Assembly: GCF_964340395.1 (NCBI RefSeq)
Contig: NC_135557.1
Coordinates: 3,347,216-3,411,215, forward strand
DNA length: 64,000 nt
Direction of reading: 5' to 3'
Origin: Glandiceps talaboti
Taxonomy: Eukaryota; Hemichordata; Enteropneusta; Spengelidae
Part shown: positions 42,734 to 56,472 of the stretch, piece after piece
Numbering within the stretch: the first letter of the stretch is position 1
Layout of the letters: each line of letters starts with the position of its first letter
Program-made: the position numbers and the translations under genes
The notes under the pieces: model-generated
Seen by the model: the letters and a program-made list of their open reading frames with translations, nothing else
Database searches by the model: none
What the model was told of the DNA's origin: nothing

Positions 42734-44061
42734 GCTTTAAACTGGCAAAGTTTTAGTATGGCTATCTCTCACAATTTACAGTGATAATTGAAGCGGTGAA
42801 TGTGCATCAACTTATTTACATAAAGTCTGATGTTACCGTATTATAATTTGCGGGAATATTTAGATAAAGAGATAACACTTGTTACTTATCATCTCTTTGA
42901 AGGATTTTAAACATGAAGGCTTCAATCGACCAAACTTTCTTTGGTCCCTTCACAACGTACCAATCCTTGACAAATATATCCATGTCTTTGAGGAGGAAGA
43001 CAAACAGACAATTCTAAAGTTGGTCATCACTGCTTTTAAGGAGAAAGTTATACCAAACTATAATAAATTGTCAAAAGGTAAGACTTTGAATCTTCTTGAT
43101 GTTATAACGATACAACTGTAACTGATAACACTGAATGTTTAAGTATATACATTACAATAGACTCAGATCAAGTCGTATGTATTCTTTCATTATATATGAT
43201 TTTTCCAATGTCAAAACAGGTTTGCAAATTTTCCATTGGTTAAAATGGACTTCATAATCACACCTGACTGTAAATCAGTCTATATGTCTGACTGATTGAC
43301 TGTCTGTTTATTAGTCTGTCTCTCTCTCACACATTCAATTTCACACACTTCCTATATAATGATAACCCATGTTTATAGACATTAATATTTCTATTATATG
43401 TGCATACAAAAGCCAATAACAGTTAAATAAAGCGATGATAAATATAAGTTTTTGCTTCGACATTATTTTTTTCGTCATAGAAGAATTATATATAGTTTTG
43501 TTCATTATGATAATGGTAGACAGGCGGACGCAATTGTTAGATATGATTTTTGATGTGATTTGCAAATCAAAAAGGGTTGTCTAATCTTCTTCTTATACAC
43601 TTTCAGGTACGATTCATGGTGACTACAATGACAGTAATATACTAGTCAACGCTACAGTCCAGTCTTCAAAGGAACATGGTACCAAGATGACCAAATATGA
43701 AATAACAGGAATGTTAGATTTTCACGACCTTTCCTACAGTTATTATCTTTTTGAAATTGCAATTGCGCTGGCTTACACAATGGTTGAAAGTAAAGATCCG
43801 TTATTATCCGGTGGTCATATGCTGGCGGGCTATCTTTCCGGGTTCAATCTGTCTGGCTTAGAGAAGGAGCTGTTGTACTATTGTGTTGCCAGTCGAATTG
43901 CTCAGAGTCTCACTTATGGAATGTTTACCTTTAAACTCCATCCATACAACACTTATGCTCTTAACACTCAGAAATCTGGATGGGATGTTTTAAAGATGTT
44001 ATGGAAAATTCCAAATGTGGAAGTGCAAGAAAAATGGGAGGACATTATTCGATCACACTAA
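42218..44061 (+). CDS. HYKK: Hydroxylysine kinase, last three exons (5' part missing)
   Basis: Exons 42218-42345, 42903-43077 and 43607-44061 have good acceptors (TTTTTCAG, CTTTGAAG, CACTTTCAG) and donors (GTAAGT, GTAAGA), and the phases agree across both introns. The joined frame shows the aminoglycoside-phosphotransferase-like fold of HYKK/AGPHD1: the catalytic IHGDYNDSNILV loop at the start of the last exon, the metal-binding LDFHDLSYSYYLFEIAIAL segment, then a helical C-terminus including a long GGHMLAGY helix. The family usually has LDFGD at the metal site; here it is LDFHD. HYKK phosphorylates 5-hydroxylysine with GTP in lysine breakdown. The N-terminal half (nucleotide-binding lobe, about 150 residues) is not present between the exons and the repeat array, so the gene is either split by the array and virus-like block or truncated. 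Confidence 0.8.
42674..42732. repeat. (GT)n microsatellite in a HYKK intron
   Basis: About 29 uninterrupted GT dinucleotides within the first visible intron. Confidence 0.95.
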
Positions 44062-45532
44062 AGGTGAATTTCACTCAAATATCAACTTGACTTGGGTATT
44101 GATTTATGCCACTTATTGCATTGGCAGACCATTGGTATAACTTTAAGTAAGGGTGACCTTTTTTTCTTTTTTGTTTGTTTCTCATCTCCAGTGGAATAGT
44201 CAGGCGGGGCGGGCGGGCGAAATAAAAAAAAGGGGGCAAGGAAAAAAAATCTGAATTTTTTGCAGTTCTATTCTCTGTCCTTTCTGTCCTGTCAGTCTCT
44301 CTACAACTTATTTTCTCTTCTCTTTATTGCATCCTTGTTACAGGTCGATCTCTTTCCTTCATTGTAGCAAGGTTGACAAGTCCGTAGAACAACTTTGTAA
44401 GAAGTTGAATACTTATCATCCTGATGGATGTATATCTGTAGCCATGAACTATTGTATGATTTTATCAGGAGTACTAATACATTCGTCCTATTAATCAAAG
44501 TGGCATTGACATCGCTAGGAATTTTTTCAAGTTATCCAATTTGAATTTTAGTATGTAACTTTTTGAAACAATTGCGTGATTGTCATCTAATGAATTTTCA
44601 TTATTATAAATCATTACTTATATGAAACATTTTTCTTCAGTGTGAACTTGTCAAAATAATCCACCAAAATACTTTAAGCATGGTCACACCATGTATTTGG
44701 TATGTAATTAGTTTTTGTTTCAAATGTCTACATTTATGTTCATTTAAAGTACTACTCAACATTATCGCTACACTGACTACAGTTCCTTCCCCTAGGTACA
44801 AGTCTTGACAATAACTGACAGTGACCCTTTGGTAGAAACAATAATTGATAAACAGATTATAGAGTGAATAAATCTGTTTGATGAACTTATTCTAGAGTCT
44901 ATCTCACTTCGTTTGAGTCTAATATGAAAACATATATATATTATAGTCTGTTTGGATTTACATGGTTTTCGACTCCAAGTTGAGTAACTCTGATATTATA
45001 ATGTTTAGAAATATTAAGTTGGATTATATAATCAATGTTAATTTAAGAGCATTGGATATCGTATAAAGTTATTGTGTTGATTAAGACATGGTGGAGAAAT
45101 GCGTTAGGATAGATGAAACAAGGCATTTTGTTAATAATGTATAACACTCCTTCTATAACGTTGGCATATTTACCTTTCTTAAAATAGATTATGTCAGATA
45201 TATCGTTGAAGGTAAAAGTCTTGTATTGGGTCTATTTATTTGATAAGATTGCTATTCGAGTGATTCGCGGATGCAATCGACTAGTCAGTAACTTGTTAAA
45301 ACTTAATCGGGAAATTCCTGTTGGGAACTGTATCTCTAGATGACAAGGTCTAACAGCTGTACAAAGCTCGACGTAGTAATGACAGTTCAATCAATTTTAA
45401 TGACGGTTCACTAGGATATATCTACTTTATTCTTCACTCTGAGCTGTGTAACTTTGCTCTTGTCATGTTTTTGACTTGGCCTTAATATTATATTTAATGT
45501 GGAAATTGAGAAATTTAAATATTGTGCTACAG
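44062..45532. other. Non-coding stretch, nothing recognised
   Basis: AT-rich sequence with a G-rich patch near 44200-44240. Small ORFs (for example 44301-44498 minus) have no family features. No repeat array or splice-supported exon was seen. Confidence 0.5.
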
Positions 45533-45667
45533 ATCTTACTGGCCATAGGAGCGGGGCGCATCAAATTCCCAACGCCAACGTCAGCACATGACTCTGTGCA
45601 GGTTACAAGTTATGTTGAAAATGTTATTGAAGGTCTGTGTCTTGCTGCCCTAGGGTTAATTAAAATG
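45533..45667 (+). CDS. Orphan candidate exon, 45 codons
   Basis: Bounded by an acceptor (TATTGTGCTACAG) and a donor (AAAATG|GTATGT), with both ends in phase 0 and an open frame that includes GAGRIKFPTPTSAHDSVQV. The GC content and codon-like composition exceed those of the flanks. I do not recognise the protein and no partner exon was found nearby. It could be an internal exon of an unknown host gene or a decayed one. Confidence 0.35.
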
Positions 45668-46373
45668 GTATGTTTAAACAATACTGTCGAAAGCTAATGT
45701 TTACGTCTATAGATCACAAAGGTCAGCCTGCTGAAATGGTATTACTATGACGTACGCAATGTAATTGTAGTAAGGTAGTAACTGCTAAAAGCAACTGTTC
45801 CATTCATGAACATCCCTTGGATAATTACCTCATTCTTAAAAGAATAGTGTAGTAGACAGCCGCATACTTGGAATACCAGACGAAACTGACGCACTGCCAC
45901 ATAATTTAATTAGGGATGATGGTAATGCTAAATAGTCGAGTAATGATAATGACACCTCGCGTCAACCAACCAACTGACTGTACTACAATGCAGATGGTAT
46001 TTCTTCTCTCGACATGGAACCTTGCCCCTCACGCTAGCATTAGTTTACGATTTGATTTTATTGCCTCTTGGACATTCTTTATTAAGGTTTTGAAATATGA
46101 TGATACGTATTTTGATAACTTTGGAGTGGTTTTGAAGTTACTGTGATATTTCAGATTTTGAAGACATAATATAGAAGTCCATTTAATTATTCAATTTTAT
46201 TGATAAATAAGCTAGACAAGTGCACTTTTATTAATTAAGATAATTAAGATGAATAAGTAAACTTTGTGTGTGATTTTTAAACATTATAGAATGAATTTTA
46301 TCATTTTACGGATAATTTGAAAACCTTTTTAACCATCTTACGACATTTAGAGACTTTCATTTTCTATGTAATC

Positions 46374-46406
<33 letters not shown>

Positions 46407-47639
46407 AACAACAAAACTCTTCAAAAAAATACTTGACCGACTTTTTCTATCCTTCGATCACATTTTGCCTTACACCGAGTGCCTTTGAATTTTGAATTTT
46501 ACTCAAATTGTTAAAATTGTCTATACCTTTCATTACTTCATCATTGGTTTCCTTAATTACTTTCTTTTCAATTTCAATTGCTTGTTTTGAGGACAAAACA
46601 CTATGGAGACGGGGGTGGGTTACAAAGTATATAATTGTATTATAAACAAATAGTAATTGTATCTAGGCTACCCGACCGTGTGAGGTCTAATTGATTAATG
46701 AGATAGTAATACGAGCTAGGCCATGTTATTACTTGTAATTAAGTGAATGTTGTAAGTGTCACTATAAGTGATAAATCACAACTTTTAATGAATTCAACTA
46801 TAGTAGAAAAGGGTATTTTCAAAACTGTTTATCTCTGTGTTTAAATTAACTGTAGTTCATAAACACTTCCTAAATAAGGAAAAGAATTGAAGTTTATTGT
46901 AAACATGTTATTTACTGACCATATTTGTATTACGGAATGAAGCTTTGAATTTGAATAAAATGTGAATGGAGGGTGTATGCTGGAAGGCCAACTGATACGA
47001 AAGAGATCTGGTGGGGCAGCAGGAGAGCAACACGTCTTTAACGTACGGTGACTGATCTGCATCGTAGAAGGCATACTACGGAGAACTAATTGTTTCTATC
47101 TAGTCTGAACTGCTGTAAATGATGGAAAACGAATCCAAAGCTCTCGTATTGTTGGTTTGAGCATACACCATCTTCACCAAAAGTAATATGTTTTGAGTGC
47201 TTGTGAGTTTATCCACTGAATACGTGTCCTGAGATTCTGGTACCTCTGAGATAGACTGTGTGCGTCTGAGATTACAACTTGAATTTGGTCAATAGCTATC
47301 ACCATAAAAGACAAGTCGGTAACAATAACATTACTTGTATATTACAACCAGCATTGGTTTTGTATAGACACATATATCATACAAACTACATTGTTTTGCA
47401 AACTTTTCGACAATGACAAGTTATAAATTGAATATTATTTAAATAACACTAATGAAAATAAGACTAGCAACCATAACATAAGACTAGCAACCATAAAATA
47501 TGACTCAGACTGTAAATGTAATAATTATAATAAGGGGTTTGCGTTAACGCGTTATTCCACGTCCGGGACGCAATGCATTTGAATGGGACCCCGCGCGGAG
47601 TGGGAGAAGACGTGTCGAAACCCCGTAGCGTATAAATCC
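45668..47639. other. Non-coding AT-rich stretch with small repeats
   Basis: No gene recognised. It holds a (CAA)n microsatellite at about 46376-46415 and a short duplicated motif (AAGACTAGCAACCATAA) at about 47460-47500. Confidence 0.5.
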
Positions 47640-47667
47640 AGAGCTAGTAGTGACGGTGCAGCAGTGA
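47640..47667 (+). pseudogene. Left fragment of an interrupted hAT transposase
   Basis: Encodes RASSDGAAV, the hAT-family (ZNF862/DUF4371-like) segment that normally precedes the MTGRKNGVAARL found at 51286. The 3.6-kb transposon inserted between the two. The coding sequence upstream of this fragment is not recognisable. Confidence 0.5.
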
Positions 47668-50600
47668 TAGTCCATGGGCCAGAGGGGTTACCGTGCACCC
47701 CCCCCCCCCCCCCGCCCCCACAAACCTCCAACATAGGTATTTTTTGTTCATTGGAGTCTACTGAATGAGAAACAAAATGTTAACAGTTAACATTTTGTGA
47801 TGCACTACTAGTTTGGTCTCGATTTCAAATTACATGTACGTCACAGAATGGCTTCCAAAGGTTGAGGGTAGGAGTAACACATTGTCTTCCATACGACACA
47901 TGCAAGCACGGACTGTATTATCCAATATATATTTGGAAAGCTTAGAAAATTTCCTTTCTAATGATATAATGTTTGCCATATATATGCCTAGAAATAAAAA
48001 TTTTGGAGGCTTTAAGTTGCCGATTTTTGAAAAATCGAAATTTTTTCCGCAAAATTACATAAAAACTTTCCATTCTTTTTTTAAATAACATCATCTGATA
48101 CCCATAAAGGGTGTTTGTTTATTTAGTTGAATGAGCTGAACAAGAAAAAGTAGGTTAACATTGAATATTTGTGGGTTATTAATGATTTTCTCCCATTGAA
48201 ACAATATAAGCTATTATTTTGAAATACCGACGGTAGGGGGTAGGGGTAAATTATCTTCTTCTGTGCTTTTTATTCAGCATCTTAGGAGCATACTAAGACA
48301 TTTTTCTGCTTGCTAGAGCATATATCTTTACAGAAAATATACTTTCTCTTAATAAAGAGCTTGTAATGTTGATTTTCATGCTAAAAATATCAGATTTCAG
48401 AGCATACTAATATATTTTTTCTGATTGCCAGAACATATGTCTTTACAGGAATTATACTTTCTTTGAATAAGTAACTTGTAATGTTGACATACATACCAAA
48501 GATATCCCATTTAAGGAAAATATCTTAAGATTGCTAAAGGTAAATAGGGTAGGGATAAGATGTCTTGCTATGTGCTTAGTACACAACGCCTAATCAATAC
48601 AGTAACATGCACGTGGTATATGGTTGTTAAAATACATGTTTATTTGAATTCCTAGCACATTATATGACAACAAATGCCAAATATCTGGTTTAAGGGGAGA
48701 TCGAAACACAAAGGGAGATGGCAAAGGTTAAAGATTGCGTATAACACCTGATCTATTTCGGGTTTTTAGTTTTTATTTTCAAATGTGATAAATTTTACAT
48801 TATAATTATTCAGTTTTCGCTATCCCTTTTGAAAACATATACTTTACATGTGAAAAACTGCAGAACAATAATTGCTATCCAAGCTTTTAAAGAAATATAT
48901 TTAACAAAAGTTCAAATTTTCTGTCCATCATTCAGATGTTACTTATTTTAATGATAAGTCCTAAAACTATTAAAGTGCAAGCAACATTTAGACTCTTTAC
49001 TTGAAAAAATACAGGAATTACATGTATGAGGTTTAACTTGTTAGTCATAAAATGCACGTACAGTGTAAAGCTGACATACCTTTGTGAGCCTAGGGTTTTC
49101 TCTCTTTTTGTAACCTTGGCATGGTAACTATATTTGATGGTCTAAAATTGATGCCATGACAAGCAAGGATGGTGTACTTTTGTGCATTTGGTGCGAAATT
49201 TGAAAGCAGCCAGGTACAGATGCCATTTTAAGTGATAACTGTCTTTCATGGTAACAACAAATAACACGTTTAAAGCAAAAATAAGTCAATTAAGTGGAAT
49301 ATTCCTCTGACTACTACAGTCTACCGCAATGTACCCTTGTTATGTTATACAATGCTAGTTATTTCACATATCATCTATGGACTGGAAGTATGGGAAGCAC
49401 ATACCAAACTTATTTGAATGAACTTTTTACAAAATAAAAGTGTTAAGTGCGTAATTATATTAAGTGACTGTTAGGTGTTTTCATTCTTGATGTACCTAAC
49501 AAGAACACATCTCACACATTTCATGATTTGTTTTCATCCTGGAGAACTAAATTAGTATCAGGAATGATCTATATATTCCAATAGCTACGCATAGGACAGG
49601 ACAATTAACATTATATTTGCAGGGTCAAAACTTTAGAATATTCAATTCAACTCAGTTCAATTCAATTCAATTCAATATAACTTAATGTATGTTAATTTCC
49701 CATTTTGGGGGTAAATAAAGTGGAAACAGACATAGCTATATAAAGAAAGTAAGTAAAATCAGAATGTAAAATCTATAAAACATCACACACCACAAACAGT
49801 ATCTTAAAACATCATTTAAAAGCCGCACTGCGGTTGGAATAAAGGAATGTTTGCGTTGATACTGATAGCAGGAATATTCACTGCAGGTCAGAATTCAAAT
49901 GAAAATACAAACAATATCTACACTTGTCCAGTTAGTTTCATTACCAGTAGACAACTCATCACATTCTTTCTTTCCTTTCATATATGAAAATTAGGTACTC
50001 ATGATGTTTTGAAAGCACACATATCATATATTTGAAAATATGTTTACAGGGGTTGAACTTGATTGGTTGATAGTGAACTACCTCGAATTCCCTTTTCATA
50101 GTATCATGTACTCATTTATCATTAGTACACTGTATCTTGTATATACAAGTAACACTGAAGTAAAGCACTTTGTCTATGTGCTACACTCGTTTATAGCACA
50201 CATCAAGTGTAAAAGTATACTGTTTCAATTGGTTTATTTACAAGCCTTATAGCATGTGGCCTTTGTAATGTGATCAATTAGCAAATGGAACAGTATACTT
50301 TTACACTTGATATAAACGATTGTGGTACGTACAGAAAATGCTTTATTTTGGAGTTATGGGTTGTATATAAACGTTGAGATAAACGAATAATATAACAGAT
50401 TTTATGATGAAGATCTGTAACATGTTATCAAATGAAGATGACCAAGCAGACGTTATCTTCTGTGGTCAAGTTATGTATATTTTTGGGACTTTCAAAGCCA
50501 TGTTTAAACAACTGGACGATAGCTAAAACAACAAAACCATTCTCTGTTACTGTCAGTGAAATGGGTAGATAACCAGCAATTTTTCTTAAATCGGATATAT

Positions 50601-51282
50601 TTGGTATGTATGTCAACATTACAAGCTACTTATTTGAAGAAAGTATATTTCCTGTAAAAACATGTGTTCTAGCAATCAGAAAAATGTATTAGTATGCTCC
50701 TAAGATGCTGAATAAAAAGCATAGAAGAAGATAGTTTACCCCTACCCCTACTGTCAGTATTTCAAAGTTGGGAGAAAATCATTAATAACCCACAAATATT
50801 CAATGTTAACCTACTTTTTTTGTTCAGTTCATTCAACTGAATAAACAAACACCCTTTATGGGTATCAGATGATGTTATTTAAAAAAAGAATGGAAAGTTT
50901 TTATACAATTTTGTGGAAAAAATTTCGATTTTTCAAAAATCGGCAACTTAAAGCCTCCAAAATTTTTATTTCTTGGCATATATAGGGCAAACATTATATC
51001 ATTAGAAAGGAAATTTTCTAAGCTTTCCAAATATATATTGGATAATACAGTCCGTGCTTGCATGTGTCGTATGAAAGACAATGTGTTACCCCTACCCTCA
51101 ACCTTTCGGTGCCATTCTGTGACGTACATGTAATTTGAAATCGAGGCCAAACAGGTAGTGCATCCCAAAATGTTCACTGTTAACATTTTGTTTCTCATTC
51201 AGTAGACTCCAATGAACAAAAAAATACCTATGTTGGAGGTTTGTGGGGGGGTGCACGGTAACCCCCTCTGGCCCATGGACTA
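47668..51282. mobile_element. Long-TIR non-autonomous DNA transposon, 3,615 bp
   Basis: The ends are perfect mirror copies, TAGTCCATGGGCC at the left and GGCCCATGGACTA at the right, flanked by a TGA target-site duplication (47665-47667 and 51283-51285). The inverted repeats extend inward for roughly 700-900 bp (to about 48560 and from about 50560), with high similarity. The mirrored ORFs at 47813-48088 plus and 50875-51198 minus are only parts of these arms. The left arm has an extra tandem copy of a roughly 110-bp segment (48290-48500). The 2-kb interior has no transposase. Removing the element and one TGA restores continuity of the hAT frame. The 3-bp duplication hints at a Harbinger- or Chapaev-like transposase supplied in trans, which is inference. 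Confidence 0.75.
50202..50311. repeat. Perfect 23-bp inverted repeat inside the transposon
   Basis: The arm at 50202-50224 (begins ATCAAGTGTAAAAG) is exactly complementary to 50289-50311, with a 64-bp loop. It sits in the non-coding interior of the long-TIR element. Confidence 0.8.
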
Positions 51283-52490
51283 TGATGACAGGCAGAAAAA
51301 ATGGAGTTGCTGCTAGGCTAAGGCGTGATGTAAATGAATCATTAATTTCTGTACATTGTGCTGCGCATCGTTTAAGTCTTGCTAGTTCCCAGGCTGCTAG
51401 TTCTATTGATTCACTGAAGAAGTATCAGCTAGTTTTAGATAATCTGTTTTAAGTTTTTTAATGCTTCACCTGTACGTTATAATAAGCTCAGAGAAATTCA
51501 AGATGTGTTAGGTGAAATGCAGGTAACTTTGCAACAACCAACTCCAGTACGTTGGCTGTCAATACTCCAAGCAGTAGAGGCTGTATATAAGTGTTGGGAC
51601 AGTTTAGTGGCTACTTTAGAGAATGAGACTGCTGAAAAAAAAATAATTCTCATGCTAAGGGTTTATTCAATGAAATCACTAGTTTCAGTTTCCTTTCAAT
51701 AACTGCTGTACTTATGGATGTTTTACCTGTAGTATCCAGGCTGAGCAAGTTTTTTCAAAGAGAAGATATAGATTTGTCTGTAATTAAGTCCAAGGTCCAT
51801 GTTGCTTGTACTCTTCTCAATGACATATCTAACAATCCCTGTTTATTGAAGCATCTTTGTCAGTTTAGAGAAGAATGTGTTAACTTCACATACAAGGATA
51901 TTAAGTTGCGTCCATGTGGTAGAGATTTTGATATAGATGGCTTGTATCAGACCTACATTAACCAGATAGTTAGTAACTTGCATGACAGATTCCCAGAGAG
52001 TGATTTAGATCTTCTGCACTGCTTTGGTGTACTGTTAAATCCAATGTTAGTTCCTGCAGATACAGCTCAGCTTATCACATATGGTGATGATCACTTTGAT
52101 AAACTTGTAACTCACTTTGCTAGTAGACTTGATAAGGATAGAGCAGCAGATACTTTTTAGGAGTATAAATACCTGATGCATTGTCATAGGAGTTTGAATT
52201 TTAGACAGTTTTGTAAACTTTGCCACCACAGAGATGATTTTCCAGACATTTGTGAGTTAGTTTCCATTGCAATTGTCATCCCAGTATCTAGTGTTCCTTG
52301 TGAAAGAGCATTCTCATGTCAGAATAGAATCAAGACCAAACTTAGGAATAGATTTACTGTCAATCACTTATCAAGACTCATGAAGATATCCTTAGAGGGT
52401 AAACAATTGAAAGAGTTTTCATTTAATAGGGCTGAAATGAAATTTAATGTTGCAAAAGACAGAAGGAAGTATTTACCTCATGTTGTATGA
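51283..52490 (+). pseudogene. hAT-superfamily transposase pseudogene (right part)
   Basis: Three successive pieces: MTGRKNGVAARLRRDV and the CAAHRL segment (51286-51450), a middle piece in another frame (51505-51702), and 51714-52490 with one in-frame stop at 52158-52160. The last piece ends with the conserved hAT dimerisation region, VSSVPCERAFSCQNRIKTKL. The frame changes and stops show it is dead. It resembles the ZNF862/ZBED5-like hAT families common in animals. No hAT terminal repeats were identified. Confidence 0.75.
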
Positions 52491-54235
52491 TAACTAAATA
52501 TGTAACACAGTATGTATTGGAGAGCATGTAATTTTAGTGTGCATCATTGTACAGATACGTAACAACATATGCATTCAAAATAAATGGTATTTAATAACAT
52601 GATGATAAAGTACATGTGTATGTGTTGATTTATTATGAATGAAAGTTTATAGAGACATTTGTGTGGATATGAGTGATAATAAATGATAGTAAAATAGGAC
52701 CCCATTTGTTAAGGGACCCCATATTTTCAGCAGTGTTGGGTCCCTGGGACTCACTGGTTTCAAAGTCTAGTGCAACCCGTCTGACTAGCAACCATGACCA
52801 TTCTATTGGCAACATATAAATATAAGCGTGTTGCACATAGATAATAATGTTAGCACAACAACGTGTAATACACAAATATGTATGAGTGAAATGATCATGA
52901 AAATATCATAAACTAATGACTAAATGCGTCTATATGTATATATATGCAGGAGGCCAATGTATACATGACATGACTGTATTGATATTGGTAGGTATAGATT
53001 ATTAAGTTATGGGTAAATATGTCAGTGCTTTAGACATGCTAATGACAATAGGACCAGACACAGATTCAAATCACGTTGCATATGGCTAACAATATAGTGT
53101 AATGGATGTCAAATGATTTGAACTAATGTACATGACCATTCTCTTATTACAGATACTACAGTGTAAGTCAGTATTGCATCTAGCTTGGGTTAACATCAAA
53201 TTAGTTCTAAAGCATGTGACTTATACTTATTTGATTATTTTCTCACGTGAAAACTATTGTATGTCTAATAATGTGATATAAACACTTTTTCTTACTCTCT
53301 AATCAAAATATATAAATATGTATTTGTGTAAATCCATCAAATAACAAGATATAAACTGACTGCTTTAAGTTTCCATGAGGTCAAAAATATAGACTCATAT
53401 TAATTGTTGGAATGCAAACGTCTGAGCTATAGCTCATACATGATATGCCCCTTCATTGGGAAATTAATTATGCCAAACTATATGAAATTCGAAGCTTGCA
53501 TACTTGAAATATGCTCCATTAGGATGTTGACTAATTACTGAACATCGTTATTTATGCAAATATATCACTAATATACATAGGATGTATATACATAACACAG
53601 TGTTCGACCAATCCCGTGGCCACGATGCAATGTCCTAACCATAGGTTGTCTATCAATATAATACAGTGTTAGACCAAGGCTGTGGTCACAATGCAATGTC
53701 CTAACCACAGGATGTCTCTGACTGACGATTGGGTATTATTTCGATCGCCAATGAGTCCAATAAATACGAGTGATACTGCACGATGTTTTGTACATTTATC
53801 ACTATAATTGTATGATTAGTATAAAAAAGGTGGTCAACACAAGGCCATTGTGAAATTTGCAATTTCCTTTTGTTTTCGAGCTTGAAACAGAAACTAATTG
53901 TCTAAGACATCATGGTATTTATCAAAACTCACAATATAATACTGATATCATAAATATATACTCTTAGTGTTGATTGTAATTTCGTGTTCAGAGCGCCGTC
54001 TAAAGTTTTGATTGTAATTTCGTGTTCAAACGCGCTCTAAAGTAAACGACAAAGTGTTGTTCGGCGTACGACTCATCTTCCAATGATCAGATGTCAATTG
54101 CAGTATGATTCTAGAAATAGAGATATAAACGTAATGTAGACGAATAGATTGTATGGGTGGTATCCCCTTCTACATTGAGCATTCTTTTAACCACGTAGGA
54201 GGCCATTTAGTGGCATCAAATCAAATCATATTATT
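52491..54235. other. Non-coding stretch with two small duplications
   Basis: No gene recognised. A roughly 65-bp motif (core ATGCAATGTCCTAACCA) is duplicated at about 53600-53712, and a roughly 45-bp motif (core TTGATTGTAATTTCGTGTTC) at about 53970-54045. Confidence 0.5.
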
Positions 54236-54885
54236 AACAGCCCTAGTCTAGAGTACTTGAATATTGTCTTAAAGCTTCGTGGTTAAAAAGCCCTAGTCTA
54301 GAGTACTTGAATATTGTCTTAAAGCTTCGTGGTTAAAAAGCCCTAGTCTAGAGTACTTGAATATTGTCTTAAGCTTCGTGGTTAAAAAGCCCTAGCCTAG
54401 AGTACTTGAATATTGTCTTAAAGCTTCATGGTTAAAAAGCCCTAGTCTAGAGTACTTGAATATTGTCTTAAAGCTTCATGGTTAAAAAGCCCTAGTCTAG
54501 AGTACTTGAATATTGTCTTAAAGCTTCGTGGTTAAAAAGCCCTAGTCTAGAGTACTTGAATATTGTCTTAAGCTTCGTGGTTAAAAAGCCCTAGTCTAGA
54601 GTACTTGAATATTGTCTTAAAGCTTCATGGTTAAAAAGCCCTAGCCTAGAGTACTTGAATATTGTCTTAAGCTTCGTGGTTAAAAAGCCCTAGTCTAGAG
54701 TACTTGAATATTGTCTTAAAGCTTCATGGTTAAAAAGCCCTAGTCTAGAGTACTTGAATATTGTCTTAAAGCTTCGTGGTTAAAAAGCCCTAGTCTAGAG
54801 TACTTGAATATTGTCTTAAAGCTTCGTGGTTAAAAAGGCCTAGTCTAGAGTACTTGAATATTGTCTTAAAGCTTCATGGTTAAAC
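54236..54885. repeat. Minisatellite, about 13 copies of a 50-bp unit
   Basis: The unit begins AGCCCTAGTCTAGAGTACTT and ends in a CTTCGTGGTTAAAA or CTTCATGGTTAAAA variant; some copies are 49 bp (TTAAGC for TTAAAGC). Divergence is very low. The unit length is not a multiple of 3, and no ORF is maintained. Confidence 0.95.
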
Positions 54886-56433
54886 AATCTCCGTTATGAA
54901 TACATTAATATGATAATATTTCATGGTCGACGTTACCAGGTGTTAACTTTAAAAATCAACATTTTTTTCAAACATTGACCTTTGCCCTTGAACTGGATCT
55001 TCAGGTTTACCTAAATTGAGAAATGTCCTACATTATCACAGACACTTGTAGTATTTTTTTAAATCGTGTCTCCATTCAGTCACACAGAAGTAATGCATTT
55101 GAGGGGGACTTCTACGAAGACTTGTTTGAATACGATAAACTGTACTAGTTGTAACTAAGACAACCACAATATCTTCACTGAAAATTGTTAATAAGATATT
55201 CTACATGTTAATCAGTGGTCAATATTATCCACAAGCAGCGGAAAAAACGGTGTTGGTCATTGAGGGTGCTGAGTTTTAATTGCGGAACCAAAATCAATTT
55301 GATTAGATTTTTTTTTTATTGTGTGTACCGCTACAAAAAAATACGTTTATACCCACATATGATGCAATTATGTTGATGGAGTACAAACAATATCAAGTTG
55401 TTGCAACAAAACATTATTGAAAAGAACAGTTGCAGCTGACATTACGTACATATTTATTTATTTATTTATTTATTTATTTATTTCAATAAAGAACTTCATG
55501 TATACAAAAATAATGTTTTGTTTTGTTCTGGTAAAAAAAGAGTTCAAATTAATATAAGTTCTTTGTATTAAAACATTGACACCTAGGTTCTGAAAACAAG
55601 CGAAGAAAGCAAAAAAAACAATGGAAAATTGTTGTTTTCATTAGAAATAAGGTGTTTCCCACAATGACCAGTCAGAGATGGTAAACATACTACATGTGTT
55701 TATCATGCCTGCAAAGGTTTTTAGATGTGTGACCCGAGACGTACATTTTGAATACTGTATCATAGTTTTCATACCTCTGAGCTGCTTTGCGGCGTATCAA
55801 AGAATAAATCGATTCTCCTATTACATATGTATTATTCACAATGAAAAAATACTACGAAAACAACACACAAAAACAGGAAACCCATCAACCAAACAAACAA
55901 ACAAACAAACAAACAAACAAACAAACAAACAAACAAACAGCAACCTGTATGTCCCTAATTGTTTACCTAATCAATGACTGTACAATTCATATGTCTGCCT
56001 GTCTGCCTGTCTGGCTGCCTGTCTGGTTGCCTGGCTGTCTGTCTGTCGGTTGGTCTGCCTGTCTGGTTGCCTGGCTGTCTGTCTGTCTGTTGGTCTGCCT
56101 GTCTGGTTGCCTGGCTGTCTGTCTGTCGGTCGGTCTGCCTGTCTGCCTGTCTGGCTGCCTGTCTGGTTGCCTGGCTGTCTGTCTGTCGGTTGGTCTGCCT
56201 GTCTCCCTGTCTAACATGCATAAATTAACCTTAACCCAATATTACGACAAATTTTATGGTAATTAGGAGGAATATATTATTAATTGTTAGGACAAACATA
56301 TGCTCACTTTTTTCAGTTTTTACTTTTAGAGCTATCTTGTAACCATGGTAATGAAATGTTCACACACACACATACCTACATACATACATACATACATACA
56401 TACATGCATACATACATACATACATACATGCAT

Positions 56434-56472
<39 letters not shown>

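Noticed and set aside
47813-48088. 91-aa ORF, also found in mirror image at 50875-51198
   Set aside because: Its duplication is explained by the terminal inverted repeats of the transposon; no protein family or start context supports it.
55967-56228. Overlapping ORFs on both strands made of Cys/Leu/Val or Thr/Asp/Arg/Gln repeats
   Set aside because: Translation of a CTGT/CTGCCTGTCTGG satellite; open in several frames by composition only.
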